NCBI GenBank assembly: GCA_003344405.1
Contig: NOWV01000176.1
Coordinates: forward strand, 99,414 to 163,413
Direction of reading: 5' to 3'
Source of the DNA: Trichoplax sp. H2
Taxonomy: Eukaryota; Placozoa; Uniplacotomia; Trichoplacea
Length of the DNA: 64,000 nucleotides
This document shows positions 36,035 to 48,270 of this stretch, piece by piece. The notes beneath the pieces are model-generated. The model worked only from the letters and a program-made list of their open reading frames with translations, made no database searches and had not been told where the DNA came from. A program made the position numbers and the translations under genes. How positions within the stretch are numbered: position 1 is the stretch's first letter; each line of letters begins with the position of its first letter.

Positions 36035-39000
36035 TTATTCATGATTGTCCATTAATCGAGACGAGCCAGGTCCGCCATTTTTTGAGGAGCAGAAATTTCC
36101 TGGCTTTCCTCTCAATATAATGCCCAACAAAACGGCTACAAGTAGAGCAATAACCACCCCTTCTATAATAATTCCAATAATTAGTCCTGACTGATTGGGT
36201 TTGCTTGGATTTGTCGTGGTGCTATTATCGATGGCTAAGCGGCAATGAAAATTATTGGGATTTTTTGTGCATAAATGGTGTAGAACTGATCTGTTAATAG
36301 CGAAAAAATAAAACTTCTTTTTAGTATTAACTGTAACGCTTTAATAAACTTAGCTTATGATATTTGCATCAATCTTAAAAGAGGATATGATTAGTGATCA
36401 AACTTGTCAAGTATTTATCCCATTAATAGATACAAATAGGGGAAATTGTAAAACTGTGATTATTTATCTATACTAACTGTGACCATATGGACATTCGTCT
36501 AGGTTTAAATATCGAAATTAGTGGAAGTAGCACATTTAAAGTTGGCAGGAATAAACGTAAGTATGATCAAGTTATATGTCATTCCTTTCACTAATTCTAG
36601 TAAGCTATAATGTATAATTGATGCGATTCAGCAGTTCTTGTATACAATCATTGGGTCGTAATTACGCTAGACATACAAGTAGCCGAATCACTACTATACG
36701 GATTTTACTTAAAATAATAACCAGCCCTATAAAAATTCTTTTAACTAAAAGTCGTAGGAAATTCTGTTTTACTTCGAATCTTTTACGATTGATATTGGCG
36801 GTGTTGAAGAAAATTAGAAGCAAGCTCGTTATACTTACTTTGGATTATCTTGGCAACTCCAAGTAAAATTATGGCTTGTAAGGATGTTTTGTAGTTCCTT
36901 TATTGAACCTATACCGCATCGATCACTAAAGAAACGAAATAAATTTAATGACGATCATTTTTTTATTGTACTTGAGCAGTACAGAAACAAAATAATCTAT
37001 CCACGTTTACAAATTTATAAGTAGTGCTTAAACCACTCTATAAGAGAAAGACGAAGAAACAATATTTCAGACCGTTGTACTAACTCCTTCTAGCTAGCTC
37101 GGACATTGCTGCCCACGAATATTAGCAGACACTCTGATAGTCATATATTAGTTAATTCAGCTATAGTAGATTATTCATATAAATAAAAGCAATTCTACGA
37201 CAACAGCCGATCAAATCTTAGCTGCTACGTTGTTCTTAGTGAAACCCCAAGTTATAAATAACATTTAAAATAAAAATTACTCCCGGAATTAATATTTCTA
37301 TATCACATGTTCTATCATTAATCTAAGGAATTAAGATGAACTCGAACTGAACATGGAGATCGTATCAAATCGATTCTACGTACTTGCTTAATATAAGTTA
37401 TAATTCTACAATTTATACATTACATTTGATTAGGTTTACTGTTCAAGCCATGCATAACCATAATTTCCACTTTAGATACCTTCTGAGGAGATAAATTGGG
37501 TAATTCAATAGAACCAAATATGCTATATCATGTGAAATTGAATTAGTTGTGTATTAAAATTAGTCAGGAAGCTGTACCATTAAATAGCACTATTGTGCGC
37601 CAAAGTAATAATAATAAAAGGAGTACAGATTATTAATTACTAATAGAACTTAAAGAAATCTCTACAATAGGTTGGATTATCGATCCTGCTTGAACAATAT
37701 CGGTTAGTAATTTTTATAATTAATAGCTTGTTTATAATCCTTCCATAATATCCTTATCGATATTTTGAAAGTTTACTACTGAGAGAATTACTGTTGTACT
37801 ACTACATTTCAAAGTTATTATAACAGTAATAAAAGTGATTTATTATTTGCAGAATTAACAAAATTTGTCCGTTAATTGAAAATTGCATTGCAATCCAACT
37901 AAATCTTCTTATGCTAGATACCTTTGGTTATTGAAGGCAGGAGTCTTGTTATCACTCGTAAGCAAGACTCTTACAAGTCCACTTGCACTTTTGGCAAACT
38001 GGTCATAATTAATTTAAAAATAGCGGAAAAATTTTAAATTATATTACGACAAATCTTCTCAACTGCAAGTATGAAGCATTTAAGTTGTAAAATATAATTA
38101 GAATACTGCAAGTGTAAAGATTGAATAGAATACAATTCTAATAAAAATCATAATTCAGTACAATAATAGCTAGAGATTAATCGTCTAGTGGTCATTATAT
38201 TCGGCGACTCTTCATATTAAAAAAACCTCATTTCTAAATTAAAATTAACCACTAGTACGTTTAAATTATGTTCCATTCCAGAGACTACTCAAAAGTCTAC
38301 TTGTTTGATTTTAAAATTTTTCTATTCATTCATACTACATATTTATTTGTATAGAGTGTAACTGTAAGAAATACACACTTTAAGTTTACTATTAGATTAA
38401 TTAAATAGTGAATGATCTACCTCACGGGATGCTAGAGCCCAAAATGACAGCATATTCCTGTGACTACATCCCTGTGAATCATTACAGTATAGATAATTGA
38501 TACCTTCGGACTGAGGAGTTGATTTAAATCGACCGCACCAGGTTAATTTATCTAGCAGAAATCTAGAGTATGAAAATATGAAGGGAAGAAATTTTAATTA
38601 ATCTCCTATGATTCGGAAATATTTAGGATAGAATATAGATGATTTTCTTGAATTTCATTTACACTTGTAATTATTTATGCAAAGAACAGTGATTTTCATA
38701 CGCATTATTAATGACATCTTTTAATAACTCCTCTAAGATTATGTAATGTAATAGGTGTCTTGACTAAAGGATAGTCAATAAAATCAAGAATGATTAATCT
38801 CCAGCCAGTATAAAGATGATCTACTAACTCACATTTAATTTACTCCTAATATTTTATTATTGTCGACAAATATATTTATAAACAGAATGCCAAATTTAGA
38901 ATTAATCGATAAGCAGTTTTATCCTAGAACTTTTAGAAATGTGACGATATCAAAATTTAAGCCCATGTTGTTCTGTCAAGATAAATTTTATAGCGGGTAT

Positions 39001-41232
39001 ACCCTAATTATGAATGTACAATAATAGCATTTGTATTGATTAAGGTTTACTATATAATTTTTTTTCCTGTTTTATTCACCTAATGTCTTAAATTTATCAT
39101 CATCTAGTTGATAATTAGGAGCACAAGCTAACGTAAAGTTTAGTGGATAGTATGGTTATTTCATCTAATATATTGATATCATTATTCGTTAGTCTACAAT
39201 AAACAATAGCTACTTTAGTTAGAATTCAATTGTTAATTTTCTGTTGAACAAGACAATCCAAAAAAAACTTGTGAAAATAATCTAATTGATTTTGATGACA
39301 GTGATCTACTTACCCAGTAAAAGTTTGTGATATTACCAAAACATCATCAACAGCTTGTGCGTACGAAGAAACAAAGTCATAAACGCCAGACCAAAAAAGA
39401 GCCTAAATTATTACAGAGACATGCAATTTAAATTAAAAAAAAGAAGAAGAATTTTTCCTATTCATTTATTTTCGGTAAATGGATGAATATATACGATACA
39501 GTAACATAATGATGATAATGTTGGCCGAGATATAAAAATGACCTTCGAAAATGTAAATCAACTTCTTTATTAAAGTCAGTGTAGTGCAACCCCAAATTAG
39601 CTTAAGATTAAAATTATGTGATTGTACGAATATAGATACGTTGAACGTTTAATGGTGCAAGTATCTACTCTTAGATGAGATTTACAATGCGTATGGTTCC
39701 TTTATTACGTCCAGGAACATACGTATTAGGAGTTGTAGATACGAATAGATTGTTCGAAGTAAATTAGCAATATGAAGGATTCATTATGATACTTTAATTG
39801 GAAGCGATGTTTATAGCCAATAATAATTCGCTCGATATTAAATTTAGCTTAATCTTACGACATAAATGCCAAAATATGATTGCCTTGCTAAGCATAAACT
39901 TGTAACCAATTATTTACAAATCGTCGATTTTACTATAGTAAGTAAGACAGAAGTAAATTGAAGATAGATAACTCTTGATATTGTTAGAAGAACCAAGTTT
40001 ATGCTCTAATGTGAGGACTTATAATGCTAGTTCTTGTTTAATATTTTGAAAAGACTTCATCGCAGCCAGATAAGACGTAAAGGATTGTTATTTTTACATG
40101 GTGATGACTGTAAAGATTATTTTGTTTGAGAGAATATATCGTGCCGATAATCAAAATAAAGTCAAAGCCATTATTAACACCGACATTATACCACTAATGT
40201 ATTAGTACATGGAGTTAAAATAAACGTTACGAAATTAATAGATATCCTATTCGCCACCTATTAATGATTGTTACGGCGCAATCGATTGATTATCGATGTA
40301 GAGCATTGCACTTTAATACTTTTATGTCTGGCTACTTGCTGCAATTACACTATATAGATAAAAGTGAGTAGGATGCCAAGGTACGTAGCGTAAAACTCTA
40401 TCTTCAAGACATGATCTCGGCAATGTGTGTTAAATTTAATCGATACGATCTAATTGAGATATTAATATTCGAATATAATGACCCCCAGATAGGTTTCAAT
40501 TAAAACGGGCTATAATGCTTAACAATCAAATTAATGTGGTTTATTAAATCAGTAAATTGTGGATTCATTGCTAGAATACTATCCAGCAACGTATTTTTTT
40601 CTGGACTAAGGACCTTTAAACACATAATAAGCTGTTAAAACGACAAATTGGATTTTTATGCAGAAAGTCTAATGTAGCACGATCTCGTAAAATATTTCAG
40701 AACTAAAAGTTGCATTGATTGCTTAACTGAATGCGTCCAAATCATAGTTGGAAACTAATTAAAACTTTGCTTTTAGGAAGATAAACTTGGCTTTGTTACC
40801 GATACATTATTCATGATTCAGGTGTAGTAAATCAACGATAAATAGCATTATATATCGAACAAGTGGCTTGTATTACAGTCTAGTCGATTTTTAACTGTAA
40901 GTTGCTGCCTTATTCTATATGCCTATTATTGCTATAGGCATGAAATAAAATAGACTTACCTTATTGGGAGGGACAGGACTGGAAGACTCAATAAGAAATC
41001 GACTATACTGAGTAGGATCGACTTCACAAGGTTCACGGTTTACGAAAACTCGACTAAATTCTTGCCATAACGAAGGACAAGTAACGCCAGGACGCAATGT
41101 AAAATTCTGCAAAGCAATATATCCATAGCAACGTCCGATAAAAATCTCTTTAATATTGTGAGTTGTGCCTGATACAGAAGTTGTTAAGTATTGGCACCCT
41201 GCAAGAATAAGAATGTAGTAAACAAGTTTCAT
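36035..41232 (-). CDS. ADP-ribosyl cyclase / cADPR hydrolase family, copy 1 (type I membrane form)
   Basis: Seven coding exons: 40960-41232, 39314-39402, 38421-38562, 37922-37998, 37424-37522, 36839-36925 and 36035-36290. Together they give 340 residues; every phase agrees. It has a signal peptide (1 to about 22), then the CD38/BST-1/Aplysia cyclase domain: IFIGRC, LFWSGVYDF, LTWCG, FW, IELPNL and a C-terminal Cys pair. A membrane helix near residues 275-300 is followed by a short tail. By alignment from memory to CD38, Trp125, Trp189 and catalytic Glu226 correspond to W95, W162 and E200. The position of Glu146, in the usual T-L-E-D motif, is Ser116 (VISQTF). The enzyme should turn NAD or NADP into cADPR, ADPR or NAADP on the extracellular or lumenal side. 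The start is ATG 41232 in the context TTCAAGATGAAA. ORFs on the plus strand at 36618-36866 are shadows of exon 6. Confidence 0.9.
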
Positions 41233-41499
41233 CTTGAAGTCATCCAAATTTATTGCATGCAATTTTTAGCCACAGCCCCCAAACTTCTTTCTCACTCAAA
41301 GCTAAGCCTAAAGAGAATGTAATGAAGTAAGCGCTACTTGCCAAGTTAGAAAATTGTTCCTTTGTTGACATAATGACGTCAGAATTTATCGCCTTATATC
41401 TCTTGCCCGGGGCTTTTTATGGCAAAATTACTATTTAACAGGAAAATGATGCTCCAAAGCTAGGATATCAACTATGGGGACTCTAACGATCAATGGCTG

Positions 41500-42130
41500 T
41501 CTATACAACCAACTTGATTTGATGGTAATAGTGGTTAACGAATAAGGCATTCTTGCACTGGGACTCGAATCTAGTTGTAATTGATTAATCAAGACCAGAC
41601 TGGAGTCTATTTCCCTAGTAATATACCCTAAGCCATAAATAATTATCTGCCATGATACTTGATGTATACTATACTATAGCTTAAAAATAGCTGAAATTGA
41701 CTAACTCTACTAGCTAATAAATGAGTCAAATCTTGGCAACTTGAATCTAGGTGATATTGATTAACACGGGCTAGATTGGGATCTATCTACATATTAGTTA
41801 TATTTTATGAACTCCACCAGCTAACAGAGTCAATCTTGATAATTGGTGAGACTCGAACCATGTTAGCATTGATTAATACAGATTAGATTGAATTTCAACA
41901 ACATACTATCTATTCTGATACTTGCTGTATAACCTAAAATAGCTAAAATTTACTTATTCTATGAATTAAAAGTGTAAATTTGGGTAATGAACGAGGCTTG
42001 AGCCTAGTTGACATTGACTAATGAAGGCTAGATTGGGAGTCCATCTGCATATTATCTGCGATAATACTAATTGTATAACTAAAAATAGCCAAAATTCCCT
42101 CCTTCCGCTAGCTAAAGGAGTAAATTTGGG
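41500..42130. repeat. Tandem repeat upstream of cyclase copy 1
   Basis: Four or five diverged units, spacing about 115-180 bp. They share gactcgaatctagttg, attgattaatcaagac, agattgggatctat and aaaatagctgaaattgacta-type strings. Confidence 0.7.
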
Positions 42131-42324
42131 CAATATTTGAAGTCTTACAAGGGCGTCATGTGGAATTAGATCAATGGAAAATGCACTCTTTCAAAGCGGA
42201 AGTTGCAAGCATATTGAATTAAAGTGTTCCGGTTACCTTCGTATCAAGATATTAAATTTTCGATACTAATGGCAATATTTTAGAGTCTGTACTCTAGAGC
42301 TAAAGTTAAAATAAACCCATTTAA

Positions 42325-42525
42325 TCACTTCTTACGGCAATAATAGTGCAGAATTGGATGAATAACACTCCTTTCAGTAGAAGCATACTGATTGATATCG
42401 ACATTCTTATTTTTATCGCTTTCAAGTCTAATCATAGGCCTAGGACTTAAGTATACAATTGTAGAAAAGAGCAGATTTGGCCTATTTTTAGTTCTTGTTA
42501 TCAAATGTAGTACTGATACAGACAA
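42325..42525 (-). CDS. Unassigned 66-codon exon-like frame
   Basis: Open minus-strand frame, no good start (TTG at 42525; stop just upstream), ending TGA at 42325. The polar, mixed composition (LESDKNKNVDINQYASTERS) looks coding. It could be a terminal exon of an unseen gene. No family recognised. Confidence 0.22.
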   Translation of the reverse strand: MSVSVLHLITRTKNRPNLLFSTIVYLSPRPMIRLESDKNKNVDINQYASTERSVIHPILHYYCRKK

Positions 42526-42611
42526 ATAGCAAATTCACCAATTCTAGCAGGAAGTAAATCGGATCCACGGTATTTTAATTACCATCAACATTACCTCGTT
42601 CATCCTTTTTG

Positions 42612-42881
42612 ATGTTAATGATAATATTTTGGATATCAAAAATACTCTATGCAGCCGAAAGATTACTAATTGCAATTAAAGCTCTCATTTTTACTGACTT
42701 TAATAGCAGTCAATCACCATACTTTGAAATCAAGATAGTCTATGGTGGAAAGGGTCTATTTGGCTCATGTTCAAATCTTATTGCAAGTGGTGTACTGGTT
42801 AAAATATGTACGGTCTCCAATTCAGTCTCAAGTAATCAATTGTGGATCTATTTTGGCATACCCACAAACGTTAATCATTAG
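42612..42881 (+). CDS. Unassigned 89-codon open frame
   Basis: ATG 42612 to TAG 42879-42881. After a hydrophobic start the sequence is protein-like (SPYFEIKIVYGGKGLFG, then NQLWIYFGIPTNVNH). A possible acceptor (ctatgcag) near 42650 would make it a terminal exon. The opposite strand is much less open here. No family recognised and no partner exon found. Confidence 0.27.
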   Translation: MLMIIFWISKILYAAERLLIAIKALIFTDFNSSQSPYFEIKIVYGGKGLFGSCSNLIASGVLVKICTVSNSVSSNQLWIYFGIPTNVNH

Positions 42882-45162
42882 CAAGAACTACTGGTATGAA
42901 ATCGAGCAAGTGTTGTAAAGAGTCCGGCAAAGTTAGAGTTGTTATGGTAAGGGTTCAGATTTTTGCATGATTGCAATTTAGTTATAAAACATTTACATAT
43001 CTTCTACTATAGGTACCGTCAAAGTCTTTTTAATAAGAACAATTTAATTGTACGGTACGATACAGAATTTATGCTTTGATCTTAAACCAGCAATCCTTTA
43101 TTGTAAATCAGCTGCATTGCAATTTGTTGACATTACAGAACATTTCCTATTGGATTGAAGGATTGATTTATTCATAGATTACGATAGTCCATAGCAAACA
43201 AATCACCGCATGGTACTATTCTTCACATTTTACTTAGTCATAAAATAGCTTATGAATACGGTATGAAAACTGTCCGTCGAGTAAGATGATAACTCTCAGC
43301 GGTATGGCTTTAATGTTGTCGGTTTATCTCCAGAAATTTTTGAAGAAATACTGTACATAATTACCTGCTTAAATCACTGAAGCAGGCATAATACTAGATG
43401 TGCATGAGCACGATATTACATCAATTTAACATGACTGTTACAGTGGAAATGTTCCGTGATAGGACATATCGTAATCTGACTATTCTGTATTAGTCAATAC
43501 ATGTCTATATTCGTAAGTACTGTTGTCTGCATTAAGGGAGCAGTAGCTAAACTTAATATCTAATTCAGTAAATGATTCGGAGGTTAATTGTATTAACTAT
43601 GACTCATGAACTATTGAGGAATAGTATATAAATGCAGTATATCGTGTAATAAGAGAATTCTCCAACTTAGTGTTTAACGTAAAATACGAGGCGTTTAAGT
43701 CTTTGTGTAGTCTGCTAGTAGGGCAAAAGTGTTTCTGATAGTGCAGATATCGTTCCTTGATACGTGGTTCAAGGAATTGACTTATTGATCGTACATTACG
43801 TTATCTTGTTGCAAAGCTGTTTTGTGGCAATGGCCAAGGCAAACAACCTATTAAAATAGGCTTGGACTAAATACTGTGACCAGATTAGTAGCAGCTATAT
43901 GATAATAGCTTTAGAGTTGCTCAATTTACCTACTTTCTCTTGTTCTACATTATAATATCCACCGAAAATTCTATGGAGATTGAGCTATAATGATCAACCT
44001 CCAATCTAAAGGATATATATTCGATTCAAATTACATTTAATTATGTAAAGAGTTACATTTCAGGATTTCTGATAATTGATTAACCATTGAATTGTTTGGA
44101 TGATTTTTAAATGGAATTCGATCGAACAGATAAAATAAATTAATGTTTTACCCTAATTTCTAAAACTAGTTACTATTCATCTCAGAGTTAACATAAATAC
44201 CTAGAATTATGCAATTTTATTCCAAACTATATTGAAGTTTTGCCCGATACACTTATAATTAAGATATCCAATGCTGAAAATCATAGTTACATTCAATTTC
44301 ATTCCATTTCATACGATGTTACAAGGAATATAATTAATTTTAATTATTCTACTAACTGAAATCATTAGTCAGTGTAATCTATATCAAAATAATCATAAAA
44401 ATAGCCAATCTTCCATCTACAATTAGTATGATTTTACTGCATTGCGGTAATGGAAAATTTTACAAAATGTTGCTATTATAATTGATAAGTAGAGGAAGCC
44501 AAATTGATTCTAAATAATCTATACAAGCATTTAGGATTATCTTATAATTTATGCTAATACCCTTGTGATAAAAAATTTAATTCTTCTGCTCACTTGCTAT
44601 ACCTATTTAATATTACATAATACCACTCTGATTTATTTTAAGGAATAAATCTGCCTCGTTGGGATGGCAATTTGACGAAAATAAATCATTTTTAATACTA
44701 AACCAGATGCCATCTTTCAGTACTAAAATCATATAGTCAAGCAATTTTACGAAGTAGTAGAAAGTTTCTAGGCTTGCATAATAGGACATCAGTAGTAGCA
44801 AACACAGCTTCTTAGCATTCTAGAAATCAGTTTTAGTAGCCTCCCTATAAAATAAGACATAGGAAATTTAATTTTAGAAGTTTAATACAGTTATTTTCAT
44901 GTAGTATATTATTGTTATGAGTTGCATCGATTTATTCCATATTATTTAGTAATTATTAAAATTAGATAGTAATACTAAGATATATTAAAAACTATACAGT
45001 AATCATTATAAATAGAACTATTAAATATGATGACAATCAACTAAGCTTGAAAGGTATGAAATTAGAATAATTTAGTCAATATACTAGGAATAAGCGCAAT
45101 GTAAAGACTTGCAACAGGTTTTTGAATATGTATTTGGGAATCTGTGCTATCAAACTCTCTCT

Positions 45163-48135
45163 TTATAAGTAACTACAAATATCTGCAATTCTTCTAAATT
45201 TAGTCCAACACGCGTAGAAATCAATGGTAGTATTATGGTAGCTTTTATTAATCGATGATTTATAAGTATACCTTGCTTTTGTTTGAGTTTTAGACCTTGT
45301 GCGAGACATTAGAATTATAACGATAAGTAATATGAGGATAACAGCACCAGCAGCACCCAATCCGGTCAATGTCACCACTCTAAGTACTCCATGGATGCTT
45401 TGACACTGAAAGTGAGTGGGATTTGCAGCGCAGAGGATATCTTGTACAGAGCTTTAAATATATAAATACTTCATATTACCAACAAAAGGTTATATATTAG
45501 CTACAAATTATTGCAATATAGACTATCTTAAACTGATACTAAATAAATTGAGACGGCTATTCAACTTCAGTTCATCCTATAATGTGGTACCTTGGATTAT
45601 CGGAACAACTCCAGGCAAAATTTCGTTGTTGAATGAGATCTTGTAAAGTTTTGATAGAACCAGCACCGCATCGTTCACTAGGAATAAAATTGAATACAAG
45701 CAATTCTCACTAACTTGCTAGTAAAGTTCTCTTAATTGATGATTTGTAGCTAAAATATGGTACATATGTATCCAATGAACACTAATCTAATGGATAATTA
45801 TAATCGATGTTAATAAACACGAGTCTCCTATTCATGTTAACAATAATATGGGTTATTACCTTTGATTTACTTTCATATCAAGATCATGAACCATTATGAT
45901 TTCGATTTTATTTACTTTACTAGGTGATAAATTAGGAAGCTCATATCTGGCAAAAAAGCTATCATTTATTTTGATCATTAGTTAACATCGATTACATGGT
46001 AATAGTGATAATATACTTATTATCTGAAAAAAGAATGGATAGAAACTGCTATGATCAAAGGTTGAAACAACGCTATCTTTATAAAGATAGTAACTGCAAT
46101 TGCAATACTTCCAAAAGTAGAAAATACGCTGCTTACCTATAGGGAGCAAATGCTGGAATGCGGCTAGAATTGAGTAGAACTCGAACCGTTCCGCTTGAAC
46201 TTTGAGCAAACTAGATATAAATATAATAATAAAAGTGAGGGCTGGAAATTTATTCTTTGCCAACATGATATGCGAATTAACAGACTTGCTGTTAATAGCA
46301 GTTTCGTAAAAATTCTTCGTGTTAAGTATGCACGTATGCTGATATCATATTAAATACATTAATTAATATACCATATTTGAACAATAAATCATAGACACTA
46401 GATCATAGGAATAAAATATTTATAATTAGTGACTGTTAAATAATTATTGATTGATGTGTATTACTGCTTACCCAAGTCGACATTTTAGACCAAAAAATTC
46501 CGGAATTTTTGTTATTACAATGTTGAGGATCATGGCAATCATTGTAGTTGATGCCAGGCAGGGCTAGTTGCCCGCACCAACTGAGACCATTCACTAAATA
46601 TCTTGTTAAGTGGAAGATAAAATTCGATAATTAAATTTAACATGATCAACAATTAAAGCTATTTGAAGAGTATAAATTTCTTATATTAACTCGGCAATGA
46701 ATATTTTCTGAGTAGCAAACAATTCATGAATATACGTCTTATAAATCAATCATTTCTTGCAGTATAGTTGATTAACCAATTAATTATCAAGCCTAATAAT
46801 TTTGATTAAGACATTTGAAAACTTCCAGAAATAAGTTAATAAGTCTTATTCATTTATCAATATTAGGCAACATTATTTAAATGACAAAATTAGAGTTTTA
46901 TAGCACCTTTCTCTAAGTATCAAAAAGACTGTTTATAGATTTTCAAATCTATAATTGAAGTTAAATTTAACTGAGATATATATATGTTACGGTCAATCTC
47001 CGGAACCAGCCATTCCCTATGACTGACCGAGCAACTTCGGAAATAGCCGAATTGCTCGGTCATGTCCTAGGAATGGATTTGCCATGATGTACTGTTCACT
47101 GTATTTAAGGGATACAGATGTTTGGATTAAGTGATTAATATTTATCGGTGTTTGCTTATTATGCTAACCAAAAAACTATAACGCAATAGTAAGGTATGAT
47201 ATATTCCAATATCCTTATTGATATGTAACTATGTGCTGTGAAATCAAATTGAATCAGATGCAAATAGATTAGTAATTACGCAATAATATACTCAATTTAT
47301 TTATTCTTATATAGATTTAATTAGATGCAAAAAACTAGATACTATTTTATAAATTAATAGAAACGTGTCGTATATCTGCTAACCCAGGAAAAGTATTTTC
47401 CAACGTTTCTAGATTTTTAACAGCTCTGATGTAGAGGTGTGCAAAGCTATAAGTTCCGGACCAAAACACAGACTATATCAGTAGAAAAGCATATTAAAAA
47501 TTTTCCGTTAGTATGCTGTATTGAATAATCAGGCTAAAAGTGAGGAGAAAATTTTATTACCTATAAGTTAATATAATAGGCCGCAAAGTAATGTACTTTT
47601 GCCTAAAACTATATTTAAATCGCTCTTGCAATATATTTCAAATTATATTTTTAATTTGATTAAATTATTCTTTTAAGATATTGAGTTTAGCAATAGGAAA
47701 AAGAATTGTTAAAATATAAATAGAATTCACTCAGGTAGCAATGATGCTACGCCTATGACCACTTAAGAGATGAGACTAGCCCTCATATTAACCTGAAGCA
47801 ATTTACAAAGTGATATATTGAAAGATTGATTATTCTAGCAATATGTAATAATAAGCCTAGAATCATACCGCATCTCTAGATATAGGCACAGAAACTTCTT
47901 TAATAAAGTTATCATATTCACTTGCATTAACGGCACAAGGTTCTTTAAATGCAAACACACGGCTGAATTGATTCCATACGTGAATACAATCAACTTGACG
48001 TTGCAATTTATTTACAGCTTGATATTCTGAACAACGGCCAATAAAGATTTCTTGGATGCGAGCCGTTGATCCATGAGCTAAAGACCAATCAATATAAAGT
48101 GTAATGATTACGATAATGGATGCGATCAATTTCAT
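45163..48135 (-). CDS. ADP-ribosyl cyclase / cADPR hydrolase family, copy 2 (type I membrane form)
   Basis: Seven coding exons: 47869-48135, 47384-47472, 46472-46601, 46137-46210, 45860-45958, 45591-45677 and 45163-45451, encoding 344 residues. Exons 2, 5 and 6 are 89, 99 and 87 nt, exactly as in the other two copies. It has a signal peptide (to about residue 21, WSLAHG) and a cyclase domain with IFIGRC, VFWSGTYSF, TLENTF, LSWCG and YELPNL. A membrane helix (GAAGAVILILLIVIILM) is followed by a long basic, Tyr/Lys-rich tail of about 48 residues. CD38 residues Trp125, Glu146, Trp189 and Glu226 correspond to W93, E114, W156 and E193, so all key residues are present. Exon 2 ends at a weak donor (GTTAGC) and exon 6 at GTACCA. 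Intron 2 carries a GC-rich hairpin. A TATATATA stretch lies about 130 bases upstream. Confidence 0.9.
47010..47076. other. GC-rich long hairpin inside intron 2 of cyclase copy 2
   Basis: Arms tgaccgagcaacttcgg (47024-47040) and ccgaattgctcggtca (47047-47062) pair almost perfectly around a 6-nt loop. The pairing extends outward with ccattcc (47010-47016) and ggaatgg (47070-47076). The roughly 67-nt foldback is more than half G/C within about 30 percent GC DNA. Candidates are a pre-miRNA-like hairpin, another structured RNA, or the core of a small foldback transposon. Confidence 0.7.
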
Positions 48136-48261
48136 CTTGATGCGATTTTATGTCTACTGAGAAGTAGCAAATTGCAGGTTCTTCCTAGTGAATCAAAAAA
48201 TGAATGATGATGCTGATACCATAGATATCGATTTAGAATGCTTGCTGTGAAGAGTTGTTTC

Positions 48262-48270
48262 TATATATAT
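48262..48270 (-). promoter_or_regulatory. TATA-like stretch upstream of cyclase copy 2
   Basis: TATATATA about 130 bases before ATG 48135. Copies 1 and 3 also have A/T boxes at comparable distance. Weak evidence in AT-rich DNA. Confidence 0.25.

Larger units (their letters stand above)
41233..45162. other. Spacer between cyclase copies 1 and 2
   Basis: Holds a TATA-like ATAAAAAG at 41413-41420 on the minus strand (about 185 bases before copy 1) and a tandem-repeat block at 41500-42130. It also holds two unplaced exon-like frames (42325-42525 minus; 42612-42881 plus). No further cyclase exon was recognised. A 62-codon minus-strand frame at 44613-44801 just beyond the 3' end of copy 2 shows no domain. 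Confidence 0.5.

Noticed and set aside
36618-36866. 82-codon plus-strand ORF
   Set aside because: Shadow of cyclase copy 1 exon 6 and its flanking introns.
41560-41580. tRNA B-box-like string gactcgaatct in the 41.5-kb repeat
   Set aside because: No matching A box, acceptor stem or cloverleaf could be drawn. The string recurs only as part of the tandem unit.
45982-46266. 94-codon minus-strand ORF with a leader-like start
   Set aside because: The true exon 4 of cyclase copy 2 (46137-46210) lies inside it in another frame, in phase with its neighbours and matching the other copies.
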